Shown: positions 34,801 through 44,509 of the stretch, piece after piece
Layout: each line of letters opens with the position of its first letter
Numbering within the stretch: position 1 is the first letter of the stretch
Assembly (NCBI GenBank): GCA_017562135.1
Contig: QEYB01001685.1
Coordinates: 558,001 to 622,000 of the forward strand
Direction: 5' to 3'
From: Dipylidium caninum
Lineage: Eukaryota > Platyhelminthes > Cestoda > Cyclophyllidea > Dipylidiidae
Length of the DNA stretch: 64,000 nt
Notes under the pieces: model-generated
Databases searched by the model: none
What the model was told of the DNA's origin: nothing
The model's input: only the letters and a program-made list of their open reading frames with translations
Program-made: the position numbers and the translations under genes

Positions 34801-37800
34801 ATTTCCGCTGAAGCGTTGTCACCTCAATTTTTCAACTATGCGAGGACAAAACTTTCTGGTTTCTCCGTGAGGCTAAGTTTTACACTCGTTCTCTTTTATT
34901 TTTTCTTCCCTCTCTTCCTTTGTTTGCGGTAAAGGAACACAAAGAAGCTCCTATTTTTCAAAAAAACCATGAAAATTCTATCAGAAAGTGGCTTTCCTCT
35001 CTTCTTCGCTTCCTGATGATGAGAAGAGGCGTTTACAACACAGCTATTTTAATTAGACACAATCTACCTCATTTTCTCTCCCTAACTTAGCTGGCCCTCT
35101 TTCCACTATAATCCCTTCTCTCGATTTTACGAAGGATGCAATGTGAGCTATTTCCTCAGTCTTACTTCCGAGACAAAAAGGTGTTTGTCCTTGCATCATC
35201 ATGTCCTTTCCCTCATCTATCTCTGCCCGGTCTCCGCGGCGACCGACGTCATGTACAATCTCCATTTCGGTAGTTTAGGAGTTCCGGCTCTGTCCTGCTC
35301 TATTAATTCCACTTAGATTCGAACAAGGTCCACTTAATGGTTAGGGATTTGGTCTACCACTCACTGTCGTTGCAATTTTGAATTATTGAGGGTTTTCAGG
35401 AACTCGTAGTATCGCGTTTGAAGTGTCTTGTTCCTCCGTCTTCTCGTAAACCTTTGTTGGGCAACCTTGACTACCTACGCTCAGACTCGGTAGGAGGCTG
35501 TAGAGACGGCATTTATTATTTACAGGCCCACTCTGACGATTTACCTGATTGAGAATTGCCCTAATGCCTCAACCCGAAGAGCTGACTCCACTCGTCGCTA
35601 CTTTCCTCTAACCTCGAAGAGGTGTAACACTTGCCACAGGTTTCCTCATATTTTTTTCTCATTACCTTAAGGCATATTCTTGGACGCAGTCATTTTCGAA
35701 TAAAAAGAAAGTGGATTTATTTGTAGGAGTTTCACTGTACAGTCAGTGTTTTTGCTCCACAAAATCGGGTGGAACGATTGGTGATTTTGGCATTTAAGTA
35801 TGTACTTGTACGTGGTTGTAACATTTACCAGTGCTGCCACCTTCAGATGGCACGTGTTATTCTAACCTGGCGTCTCCTTAGAATGGACGTCATGTGGCGC
35901 AACCTCGAGTCTTCTTCGTTATCGTGTCTGGCCCAAGAGGGAAAAAGAAATTTTGTCACATAGAAGCGGGGTTGCCAGATCATTCAAACCTGTAAGTAAA
36001 CAAACAGCCGAAAGTGGGATATCGAAAAGAGAACAAAAAATACGTCTCTGTCGAGAAGATCACCGTCGCTTGACGGGTTTTTCTGTTCCTTTTTCTAACC
36101 CGCTTCATCGTACTCCCCCTCGGTGAGGTATTTTTATCTGGAGAAAGGGCGAATGCTGTGAAAGAATTCGAAGGTGGTGCTCTTTCCCGCTGTGAGCAGT
36201 GGCAGACGTTTGCTCTTTCTCACTGGTCAAAATTCCCATAATTATTGTTGTAGGAATTTGTGGAGAGTCTGTTTCGTCTTCGGGCGGGTTGGTTGGCTTC
36301 ATGGAGACAGATTATTTTCCACCGTCCCAACATCTCGATACTCAGATTCTGCCCATTTGCAGCCCACTTTGTTTTATTACCTCCATTTGGAAAGTACTTC
36401 ACGAATAATCCAGCTGGCTCGTTTATCGTCACGTTTGTTTGCTGATATACCACTTTTTACTCTATTTACCTGGTGACTAGTGCTTAATACCACTCCAAAA
36501 TAGTCTTGTAACTAGACTATCATTCAACATGTGAGACTAACCTTAGCAGTAGCCGTTTCCTGTGTAAACAGGGCGCCTCTCAGCATGTTTTGGCGCATTT
36601 TGAACTTCAGCAGAAAGAGAGTATTAAAGGATTTAATGTAACATTTTGCGGGTAACGTAACTCCCTCTATTGTCCACACTGGGCTTGCCGTCGGCTGGAA
36701 GAGAAATTGTCCATGTAGATTATTCTGAAATGCTGTACCAAATCTCGGTAGACTCCTTCTCTTGCACTTGGATCGCCTCTTTCAAGCCCTCACACAGTTG
36801 TGCATGTGTATTCAACGCCGAGGGCTAAAATAACTGCCTACAGCTCCTCTACTACATTTCCCTCTCGCACTCTTTTCGCATTTGGCTTTTTTCCAGAGCT
36901 GGTCCACTTGGCGGCTAGGCGCGAGGACGGGATTATTCCACTTTATTTCTCCCATCTTTTTCGTTCAACATCTTTTTACGTCCCCACTGTAAGAACGGAG
37001 GTGTTGCCTAGCCCGCATATTGCTTCCACGCATGTGATGGGGTTTCATCAACGTATCACTTCCTCCTCCAGGCTGGGATCGTCTTGGTCATTTACCTTTG
37101 ACTTCAGCCTTTGCCTCCCGTTTGGTGGTAGTCTTTAACCTTGTAAGATGCATTTCTCCACTGTGCGAGTCAGAAAAGGTTCATAACCTGCGGACATTCG
37201 AGAGTCTGCATATCTGAAGTAGTATCCATCATTGCCCTTCCACCTCAATATCAGTGCCTTTAAGATTGCACACGAAATGGGCTATAGGCATATCATTCTC
37301 CGCGGTGCGTGACTTCTGCTATGATAACCGTCTACTTCCGACTTCGAGGTAGTAGTTTTCCTTTAATGAAAAGTGGCATTTGTTCTCATCCGCCTAATAG
37401 TTCACATGTTTTTAGGCAACCCAATTGCGTAGTGGATTGGGTCATGCTAGTTTTCAAGCCCTGTACCTGCTTTATTCTCTACTCCATTGACTCGCCAGAA
37501 GGTGTCGAGGAAATCCGCCTGCGAGACAGGCTGTATTCCATGAAAGGAGTAAAGATTAAACTCACCAACATTGGATCTGTTTCAACTGACACTCTTCGTT
37601 TAATTCAGTGCAGCTTTGCTATCCGTTCATCTGTTCGGCCCCTACAGGTCGTGCGGACAGAAGCATTCTTGGTGAATCCACTGACCTGTTTCCTCGTTCA
37701 ACGCGCCCTCGATTGTCCGACTCTCATTGGAGTCCGGCTGTGCTGGCACCTTCGTTCGCAATTAGACAATCCGGACGCTCGACTCCGTTTCAGTCTCATT

Positions 37801-40800
37801 TTGGACGCCCTCTGTCGGGGTTTTGGACACCACCTCCTCCTCTTCATTCATGAACAGGTTATTGCACTCCACAGGCTCACGGATCTTGCCGTGTCTGTCA
37901 AGGTAAGAAGGTCATATTGCCGGCCTCGTCGATATTGTGGCCCTTAATAACTGCGATGCAAAGCTCCAGCTCCGGTTACCCTCACCAACCTTCATCTCCT
38001 CCTACCGTTTAACTGTTACAGACACCTTTTTTTCTTCAACTGAGATGGTCGAGATTAATTGACAACTGTACCCGTCCAAATTCAAATGGTGCGGTTGTGT
38101 TATGTACCCACCCTCGATTATGCAAACTAGACACGTTCAAGTACCTTTACCATCCAACAGTCCGAACTACTTAACCCTGATACCGTTCATCAGGTTGCCA
38201 TGTGAGAAGACAGGCGTAGTGGAGAAGGAAGAGATGCGTGTCTACATGTATCCGTCCGTGGTGATGAGTCCAGGGCTTAGCGGAGGTATGTGAGGACTTG
38301 GGTGAGAGGCTTTCTGAGACGGCGCTGTTTTATTCGGTCTAGAATTTTACTGGCTGGGTTGGAGTAAGGCGAGACTTCTGGTTTTCGCATTCACTGTGAA
38401 CATTGAGCAGTCATTTTAAATCCCTTATCACCTTGAGCCATTTGTGTTGGCAGGTTAAAACGTATTTTGACGTACATCGTTTAAACGTCCGATTTAGATT
38501 GTGAAATTTTAGAATATCTCCAATAAAGAAGAATTCTAGGCACTTGTTTTCAATTCAAATGAGACGTTACTCTTGTCTCCGACCGACTAGCGCCATTTTT
38601 TGTCGGGTACGCAGCCTCTTCAAATAGCGCTCCACTTCGGCCATGAATCTCTTTGTTCATCTGTCCCTCTACTTGCTATTAATTTCCTGATGCAACGACT
38701 TTACTTGCTGCTTTATGTCGACGCAATGGTGCTCTTCTCGTTCCAGGAACAGAAGCATTTTGTGCCTTGTTTTTGCTCAGTCACTTCAACCATCCTCCTT
38801 GCGACACACCGCCTCTTATTCCTCATGGTTATGTCCACCTTCTCCTCCTAACCTACTTGTTCCTGCTGCTCCCTGTCTTCTCAATGCTATACTCCAACTG
38901 CTACTGATTGGCTGGGAAAAAAACCTCTGCTTTGGAAAATTAATTCTAACTCATATATTGAGGAGCACTGATCTGTAATGTGAAGCTCGAAATAGATCTT
39001 TAAAGGAAACTTAAGGTCCACTGAGAACACCAATTCCCACCGGCCCTCATTGCTCCCTGTCCAGCTTTACGGTACCTTCAACTGTCTGTGGACACAACTC
39101 CCTCTAGTCAAAGGCATAATCGTAACTAAATTAAGGCTCTTTCGCCAACAAACCCACGGACCTTTGTTAGTAGGAAGTGGAAACGATGGTTGCTTAATGT
39201 ATTGGTGAATTCGGTGCTCCCATGACACCTTCTCTTTCTTTCCTCCTCCCTGGCGGGGAAACAACTCTTCTCTGCTTTGAAAAATCCACCCTAACTCATG
39301 CACTGAAGAGCGCTAAATTACATGTAGTTGCGCGCCACTTTATCACTTTGTGTCGTCAGTTAAATTGACCAAACAAGGGAGAGTTGCGGAAGTAATGTAT
39401 TTGGAGTGGAAGGATATTACTGTAAACTGAACTCCGAGAGGATTCACCAGTCCCAAATCCAATCGTCCACTGAAGCTCCTCTCGATGGGAGTAAGGTCAC
39501 TGGCGATGGGCGGTGCGAACGTCTTATCAGAGGTCTTTGATCACAATTAGCTCTGTCACCCACGCCTGTGCACGTGAGTTCACTTCCTTTGACGTTGTTG
39601 TTAGCTTACCGCACTCAATTATTCCCTCTCTTACGTAAAAAAATGGATTCCTGCAAAGTGTCACGCAAACCTGCGTGTAGTTTTAGAGGTGGTCGTAAAA
39701 AAAACCATTTCTAAGGCTTTTTATTCTCAAACTTCGCCTTTTTTGGCATCTATTCTATCCATGGGCAAAGCGGCGTACCTGTTTATACTATTTCATCTCC
39801 TGTTTATTTATTTTTATTCGCTCGGAAGATCGGTGATTTGACTGGGACTGTTGTTTTGACTCAACCTGTTCGTTTACGACCTACATTTCGGTTCAAACAA
39901 TCTTCTCAACTTGGTCTGAATCGTGTGCCTTACGTAGACCGCTAAGGAGGAGTCGGAGCCTCGTTTAGCGAGCCCTCGAAGCCATACTCACGGGGCGCCC
40001 TCTTCAAAATCCATATAAGCTAAATTAAACCATCCTAGCATTCAATTTCCTCATCCGTGATAGATGAAAGGTGTAGTGGTGAGCTCGAAATGCATCTTTA
40101 AAAGAAATTTCAAGTCAACTGATAACATTAACTCCCTCCGGCCCTCATCGCACCCTGTCTAGGTTTTTCGGTGCCTCCAACCGCCAGCGGACACAAATCC
40201 CTCTAATCAAAGACATAACCGGAACTAAATTAAGACTCTTTCGTGATAAACCCATGGGCCTTCGTCTGTAGAAAGTTGGGACGATGTTTGTTTAATGTAT
40301 TGGTGAATTCGATGCTCCCATGACGCCTTGGAGCATTTAAAGTTTAAAAGGAATTTCACCTTGTCTTGGAGCCTTATGACCGCAGGGGAGATGCCTATAT
40401 TGGCGTGGACAAATAATTAGAAGTGATTAATGTAGAAGACCCTTTTCCCACGTTCTCCTCCACAAACTGACCGTGCATTAAAAGTTTTGGGCGGTGCTTT
40501 CCCACTCGCTTCAACGAATTATGCGAATTGGTCAAAGGAGTAAGGGGCATACGTTGAGACCACATTCGTTGTAGAAGGAAGCAGTAGCTGGTGCCGTCGA
40601 AAGGATTCTTATGATTAATTTTGTTGAATTTGCCCCATCACGGTGTCAAGCTTGTCCGAGTAGTTGAAACAAAGACGCGCCTAACCCGACTACATGCCTT
40701 TATCTGTCGTCCAACTGAACCAGAAGGATGGCTCGACCCTCAAACGCACACATTCCCCTTTCCACGAGGGTGGATCACACGTCACCGTCCTGCGATTGGA

Positions 40801-43800
40801 GCAGTGTTTGTGTTTGACCGTCAAAGTCCTAATTTTTAAAGGCGCCGTTGGGATAAGATACCCCCTGCTTCCTTTATTGCTTTCTCCATAGATATCTGTT
40901 TAGTCTATTTAAACGCTAAGATCCGGCTTTGTCTTCATCAACTCCACTCTCCTCTCTCCTTCACTAATTACTTGCTATCTATTCCTGGGCCCTAAACAAC
41001 GCCACTTTTATCGTCGTTAAACGCCGTAATCAAAGTGCTCTCCAATTACTTTCATTAAGCGTTGGTTCTTAATCTTCGTCCTTCTCCTCCTCCTCACCAC
41101 TGGCGTCTATATTGAGTCATGAGCTGAGGTTATGGCGGGGCCAACATTTTACACAGTCTCCTGCGTCAACACGGATATCGTTCATTTGCTCCCTCGCTTG
41201 TGGACGCCACCTATGTTTTGCTCTGTGAGAGTAAAAGGTGTCCAAATGCGGAAGTCCATATTTCTAAGTTTATGGCATGTACGGGAGAATAGATGTGCTA
41301 AGCATCCTAACGGGCTCTCCTTTTCAATTTACTTCCATGTCTCTTTATTCTCGAATCTGGAAGAGGAAGATTTGTTCGTACCATTAAAGGATTTCTCTAA
41401 ATGCCCATGATCTCGGAGTTGGTACTTCCAAGTTGACATCTTCTCGTCATATCGCCTTGTTACTCGGTGACAAAATACAAGTGTTTTCTTCTTCGACATG
41501 GACGTCTTTTATCTGAAAATTGAAGGGGATCGTCTGCCTTTTGGAGTTTCGGTGGGAGAGTATTGAGTGTCACTACTTAGTCATTTCCGCTTTTATTGCA
41601 GCGCATTGCCGAGGAGGAGGAGCAGCGGACGTGGTTCAAGTCAGAGCTGCTTCGCAGTGAAGTTCGTCACGACCTGAAGAACATTCTCTCGCCTCTCCGC
41701 TTTTCCATTAAACTCGGTCCTGTGGTAGAACAGCAATGCACGGTGAAGCGCTCGAAGAAACGGCCCCTATGGATAGTCTGGGCCAATCCAGACAATCTTG
41801 GACTTCTTCACCACAAAATTCACCAACTCCTCTTTAAGCACGGCGATGACCTACGCCAGGACATGCTCACCCTTCAAATCCTTCGAGTGATGGATCATAT
41901 CTGGAAGGAGGAGGGTCTCAACCTCGATCTCACCACATACGACTGCCTCGCTACCGGCGAGGAGATGGGCCTCATCGAGGTGGTACGCAACTCCCAGACC
42001 ATCATGTCCATCCAAGGCCAGCGTGTGCGCTCAGCGATGCAGATCGACTCTTCCCAATTGCACAAGTGGTTCTTGCAGAAGAAGACTCCTCCGTTGGGCT
42101 CCGAGGCCGATTACGAGGCGGCCATTCGGCGATTCACCAACAGTTGTGCCGGATATTGTGTGGCCACCTTTGTGCTGGGCATCCGCGACCGCCACAACGA
42201 TAACATTATGGTCGACGACTCGGGTCGTCTCTTCCACATTGACTTTGGGCATATATTGAATAATAAGAAGAAGAAATTTGGCATCACAAGAGAACGGGTT
42301 CCGTTCGTGTTGACTAGTGACTTCGCCTGTGTAATTGCCCGAGGTTAGTCCTTCCTCCTCAGTTTCTCCTGCATGTCCACTCGTTAGGCTCGACGATGGG
42401 AGCCTTTTGAGGTTGGAGTTGTTGAAACGCCTTAAATCTTGGGGTTCACTGCTTCCCTCAGAACCATCCATGTGCCATTCTGCATTGTTATTAGTCGAGT
42501 GACCGAACAATTTTTCTTCCTCCTCTCCCCAAAGCTTCCTTTATTTAACTGATTGCAAAGGGGATCGAGGCAACTGAGGGGTGCTATGGCACTTTTACAA
42601 TTAGTCGAGAACTATGGCTGTCCGAGTCCAAGTGGTTAGGTTATGTTGTGCTGTCACCCTTGGTGATGCGCACTATACGTGTTCAAATACCTTTGCCAAT
42701 GAATGGTTAATCGGGCCGACATGTGAGACGACAGGGGTAGTCGGGAGGGGAGAGTCCAATGCTTAGCGATGTGACCACGCTCCTGTGAGGAGTCTGGCCT
42801 CACTGACGCACCAAACCGCCTTTTTGTCTTCAGTCAGTGACAGAAGGAAGCAGACAACCGGTTCCTGAGTGGTTCAAATCAACCAAACGACTTTTATTGA
42901 CTCACCGTATATGGAAACAGAAACTTTCTCTCAGGCGGATCTATTCAAACGCTCTCCGCCTTGGCTGTTGGCATCACCACGTGGTCGTTTTATTCCAAGT
43001 ATCCACGGGACAGTTGTGGCATTCAACTCCACTGCTGTTCTCCAAGGCAGGAGACTGGAGAAGTCGTAGACATGACACTTTGTAGTTGATTGGTTTGCAA
43101 TAAGTGAAATTGCTGCAACATCAACACCTTCCACGCATGGCCTGTGTTCACGTGGATTCCTTCTAATCCACCTACTTGTGGAGACTGTTAGAACGTTTTG
43201 GCTTTGTGAAGTGGCAGAAAGCAAGGCAAAAATTCCTCTTCCTTGCCTCTGCTAACTGCTGGAGTGCATTTTGATGGTCTTTTACTTGAAATCAACTTTT
43301 TCTCCTCTTTTTTACACACAAATCTCTGAGCTAGTGGCTGTCTGCGTCTTTTCCCCTTTCCTTTGGTTACCACCGAGTTTTGACCATCTGGTCTGCTCTG
43401 ACATCTGCATCGTGTAGTCCCCTTCCCCCCCCACCCCCCCCCTCTCCTCCCCACTTTTTTATTCTCCTCTTTAGTTTTTCTTGTATATTGGGCTAATTTA
43501 GGCCCCATTTCTCAACCAGTTCTCGAGAAGCTGAAGTATATCCGCCAGACCAGTCGTAAATCATCAAGACAGACCAACAATTTAGTCTGCTCTTAAATCA
43601 TCATTAATCACTTCTCTTTTGCCGCTGCCTCCCGATTGTTGGATGGTTGCTTTCAGCTCCTTGGTGGGTTAATTCGAGTCGGTGGCCTCTCAATTTTGAT
43701 GACGTCGATGTCCCTTTGCGTCGACGGTCCTCCCAATTGGTTGTCCCGTTGCGTCTATCCGATGTCTCAGCGCTTCCTGCTGAGGGGCTTCTTGAGCTCA

Positions 43801-44509
43801 ATCTCGGTCGCCTTCCATGTGGAGGACAAAACATCCTAGTTTTTTTTAAATTTGCCCATTGGTATCATCCAAAGGGGTCGGAGATTTTTATTGTTTCCAT
43901 TTTTTTTGAAAGCGTGGCAGTGAGTAATTTAGCAGTACGAAACCTTTGAAGGAGCCCCTTCTTCTTTGATTTTCTTTTCGTCTCTGCAGTTAGGATCTAT
44001 TTTTTATTACCTCGAATTTTCCACTTCTCCCGTTCGCGGAGTCTACTTCCCCTGTTCTTTTGATCACCCCCCAAACTCCCGTCTTGTTTTGTCTAGACTG
44101 CAATGTAATTTTTGCTATTTTGAACTCGATCATGAAGACCAAATTAAATTTTAATTTTTCCATTCATACAACAGGCGTATAACGTGTGTCCGTTCGTGTT
44201 TTTTTTTCAGGCGAAGAGAAGCCCTATCGCAGCAAGGGATTCATGGACTTTACAAGGCTGTGCGAAGACGCCTATCGCATTCTACGTCGGCACTCCAACC
44301 TCCTCCTCACCCTCCTTGCGATGATGCTCCCCTCCGGTCTGCCCGAGCTCACCTGTGTCGGCGACCTCGAGTACGTCCGCAAGACGCTGGCCGTGGAGCT
44401 GCGCGACGAGGAGGAGGCGCTCAATTACTTCAACGAGAAATTCAACGAAGCCTACAATGGTGCGTGGACAACGAAAATTGACTGGTTTGCGCACTGGGTT
44501 CGCCGGTGA
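25702..44509 (+). CDS. PIK3CA-like: class I PI3-kinase catalytic subunit (p110), 11 exons
   Basis: Phosphorylates PtdIns(4,5)P2 at the 3-position to make PIP3 at the plasma membrane downstream of receptor kinases and Ras, with a p85-type partner. Exons: 25702-25803, 26473-26735, 26812-27226, 28145-28513, 28588-28857, 29339-29465, 31305-31488, 33959-34525, 37648-37902, 41602-42343, 44211-44509. After removing one surplus base in each of exons 6 and 7, the total is 3591 nt (1196 aa plus stop). Domains by residue: adaptor-binding about 25-135, Ras-binding 205-300, C2 340-575, helical 610-800, kinase 880-1196. Key motifs: KRPLWIVW, GDDLRQDM, DRHNDN, HIDFGH, class I activation loop KKKKFGITRERVPF, and WTTKIDW at the C-terminus. 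A Ras-binding domain plus adaptor-binding domain excludes class II and III. Assignment to alpha rather than beta/delta is not meaningful for an invertebrate p110. Confidence 0.95.
26473..26735 (+). CDS. p110 exon 2: adaptor-binding domain
   Basis: Acceptor ttgccatcag, then PDPDTSLADLKALLWDLAS, DYLFQGISAPKAEEEEFYDE and LQLLFPLMRLEKV. EEEFYDE matches the EEFFDE signature of vertebrate adaptor-binding domains. The donor AA|GTGAGT is phase 2, before a 76-nt intron. Confidence 0.9.
26812..27226 (+). CDS. p110 exon 3: linker and Ras-binding domain
   Basis: The acceptor ctatcctcgttag was chosen over ttttccag at 26791 because only it keeps the frame. Encodes a helical linker (QRLLQMSEENIRRLE), then the ubiquitin-like Ras-binding fold, ending YQYLLKVCCSQ (equivalent to YILKVCGC). 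Donor CAG|GTAATT, phase 0. Confidence 0.9.
28145..28513 (+). CDS. p110 exon 4: end of Ras-binding domain, acidic linker, start of C2
   Basis: Acceptor ctaccctcccatag, then EYLFEPESALVHYSYVQECL (equivalent to the EYFLEKYPLSQYKYIRSC region). A Pro-rich and then strongly acidic linker (GKEEDEQDAEAEAT) leads to DLWDLRDYFSLSVRAAQ, the first C2 strand. Donor ACT|GTAGGT, phase 0, before a 74-nt intron. Confidence 0.9.
28588..28857 (+). CDS. p110 exon 5: C2 domain with Ser/Gly/Ala insert
   Basis: Acceptor tttcgcattcttag. About 60 residues rich in Ser, Gly and Ala (SSSGCGGAGTGSSGVV) separate the first C2 strand from the next (NNYMVRVGLAHGGQLLAKYQ). No stop and clean splice sites, so it is coding, but it is much longer than the vertebrate loop. 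Donor CAG|GTAATG, phase 0. Confidence 0.85.
29339..29465 (+). CDS. p110 exon 6: C2 strands (contains G8 frame break)
   Basis: Acceptor gattctttttttcccag, then NTRGAMTVGG and, after a one-base frame shift at the G8 run 29362-29369, STVTLQWNQSLNFRLTYSNL and PLATRVCVVLLQ. The latter aligns with the conserved RWNEWLNY..DLPRAARLCLSI segment of p110 C2 domains. Donor CAG|GTTAAA. A weaker acceptor ending ccctccag at 29387 would restore frame but delete about 16 residues. Confidence 0.8.
29466..33958 (+). other. p110 introns 6 and 7
   Basis: Introns 29466-31304 and 31489-33958. Pyrimidine-rich on the plus strand. C8-T2-C8 tract near 30340-30359. No additional exon or RNA gene recognised, although vertebrate C2 domains have about 11 more residues between exons 6 and 7 than seen here, so a missed microexon is possible. 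Confidence 0.5.
31305..31488 (+). CDS. p110 exon 7: C2 domain end (contains C5 frame break)
   Basis: Acceptor catgtcttttcag, then MEFPVGWANMNLFDEKGYLV (equivalent to PLAWGNINLFDYTDTLV) and TGRRSLP, then in the +1 frame LWRSSFTSSETETAHQLNLT and NPDPEYTLV. Removing one C from the run at 31383-31387 gives GRRSLPLW, matching GKMALNLW. Donor GTG|GTAAGT. The exon length of 184 nt (3n+1) confirms the extra base if both flanks are phase 0. Confidence 0.82.
33959..34525 (+). CDS. p110 exon 8: C2-helical linker and helical domain
   Basis: Acceptor ttatttcctttcag, then LDFCHPNSQKGRIRFPIY, a disordered linker, and RDPLYELSEQDKALIW. This last aligns with the RDPLSEITEQEKDFLW segment that contains human residues E542 and E545; both glutamates are conserved. 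A Gly/Ala-rich insert (about 20 residues around EGAFGEGGGDS) interrupts the solenoid before PLVRDIAVQGLQ. Donor CAG|GTAAGA, phase 0. Confidence 0.93.
34526..37647 (+). other. p110 intron 8 (3.1 kb)
   Basis: Pyrimidine-rich, with no exon or known repeat recognised on either strand. Confidence 0.55.
37648..37902 (+). CDS. p110 exon 9: second half of helical domain
   Basis: Acceptor ttcggcccctacag, then VVRTEAFLVNPLTCFLVQRA, WHLRSQLDNPDARLRFSLIL and HEQVIALHRLTDLAVSVK. Matches the HFFFWHLKSE..RFGLLLE region. Donor AAG|GTAAGA, phase 0. The frame stays open upstream into the intron to 37309 by chance. Confidence 0.93.
38120..38295. repeat. dispersed repeat B, copy 1
   Basis: Blocks GTTCAAGTACCTTTACCA, CCATGTGAGAAGACAGGCGT and GAGTCCAGGGCTTAGCG recur in the same order at 42665-42790 with indels. 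No coding potential. Confidence 0.6.
38908..39325. mobile_element. small element with imperfect terminal direct repeats (TRIM-like candidate)
   Basis: About 75 bp at 38908-38980 recurs at 39250-39325 in direct orientation (shared blocks CTGCTTTG, CTAACTCAT, TGA.GAGC.CT), flanking about 270 bp with no coding capacity. The internal part recurs at 40075-40335. Short terminal direct repeats around a non-coding core is the structure of terminal-repeat retrotransposons in miniature, which are described in taeniid tapeworms. Divergence between repeats (about 70% by eye) implies an old copy. Target-site duplication not established. Confidence 0.5.
40075..40335. repeat. second, partial copy of the TRIM-like element core
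   Basis: Direct repeat of 38976-39233, with similarity of roughly 80% by eye over about 255 bp. Shared blocks include GCTCGAAAT, TAACTCCC/CAACTCCC-type, ACTAAATTAAG, and TTAATGTATTGGTGAATTC just before TGCTCCCATGAC. Terminal repeats are not evident at its ends. Confidence 0.75.
41602..42343 (+). CDS. p110 exon 10: kinase domain core
   Basis: Acceptor cgcttttattgcag. Encodes a Glu-rich helix, then KKRPLWIVWANPD with the ATP/wortmannin-pocket lysine, KHGDDLRQDMLTLQILRVMD, LIEVVRNSQTIM, catalytic loop GIRDRHNDNIMV, metal-binding HIDFGH and activation loop KKKKFGITRERVPFVLT. The catalytic loop has Arg (42184-42186) where p110 proteins normally have Gly. Donor CGAG|GTTAGT, phase 1. Confidence 0.96.
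42665..42790. repeat. dispersed repeat B, copy 2
   Basis: Blocks GTTCAAATACCTTTGCCA, ACATGTGAGACGACAGGGGT and GAGTCCAATGCTTAGCG match copy 1 at 38120-38295 in order and orientation. Shorter by about 40 bp, so one copy carries an indel. Lies in p110 intron 10. Confidence 0.6.
43419..43453 (+). repeat. C-rich polypyrimidine tract
   Basis: CCCCTT, C8, A, C10-type runs followed by TCTCCTCCCC inside p110 intron 10, about 760 bp upstream of the last exon. Too far from the acceptor to be its own polypyrimidine tract. Confidence 0.7.
44211..44509 (+). CDS. p110 exon 11: kinase C-lobe and stop
   Basis: Acceptor gtttttttttcag, then GEEKPYRSKGFMDFTRLCED, SMMLGSG-like LAMMLPSGLPEL, YVRKTLAVELRDEEEALNYF and NGAWTTKIDWFAHWVRR followed by TGA. 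The tail after WTTKIDW is short (8 residues), as in many p110s. AY-NG replaces the AHHGG around human H1047. Confidence 0.95.

Larger units (their letters stand above)
37903..41601 (+). other. p110 intron 9 (3.7 kb) with dispersed repeats
   Basis: Holds the TRIM-like element at 38908-39325, its partial second copy at 40075-40335, and one copy of a second repeat family at about 38120-38295. No exon recognised. Confidence 0.6.
42344..44210 (+). other. p110 intron 10 (1.9 kb)
   Basis: Carries the second copy of repeat family B (about 42665-42790) and a C-rich tract (43419-43453). No exon recognised between the kinase exons. Confidence 0.6.
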
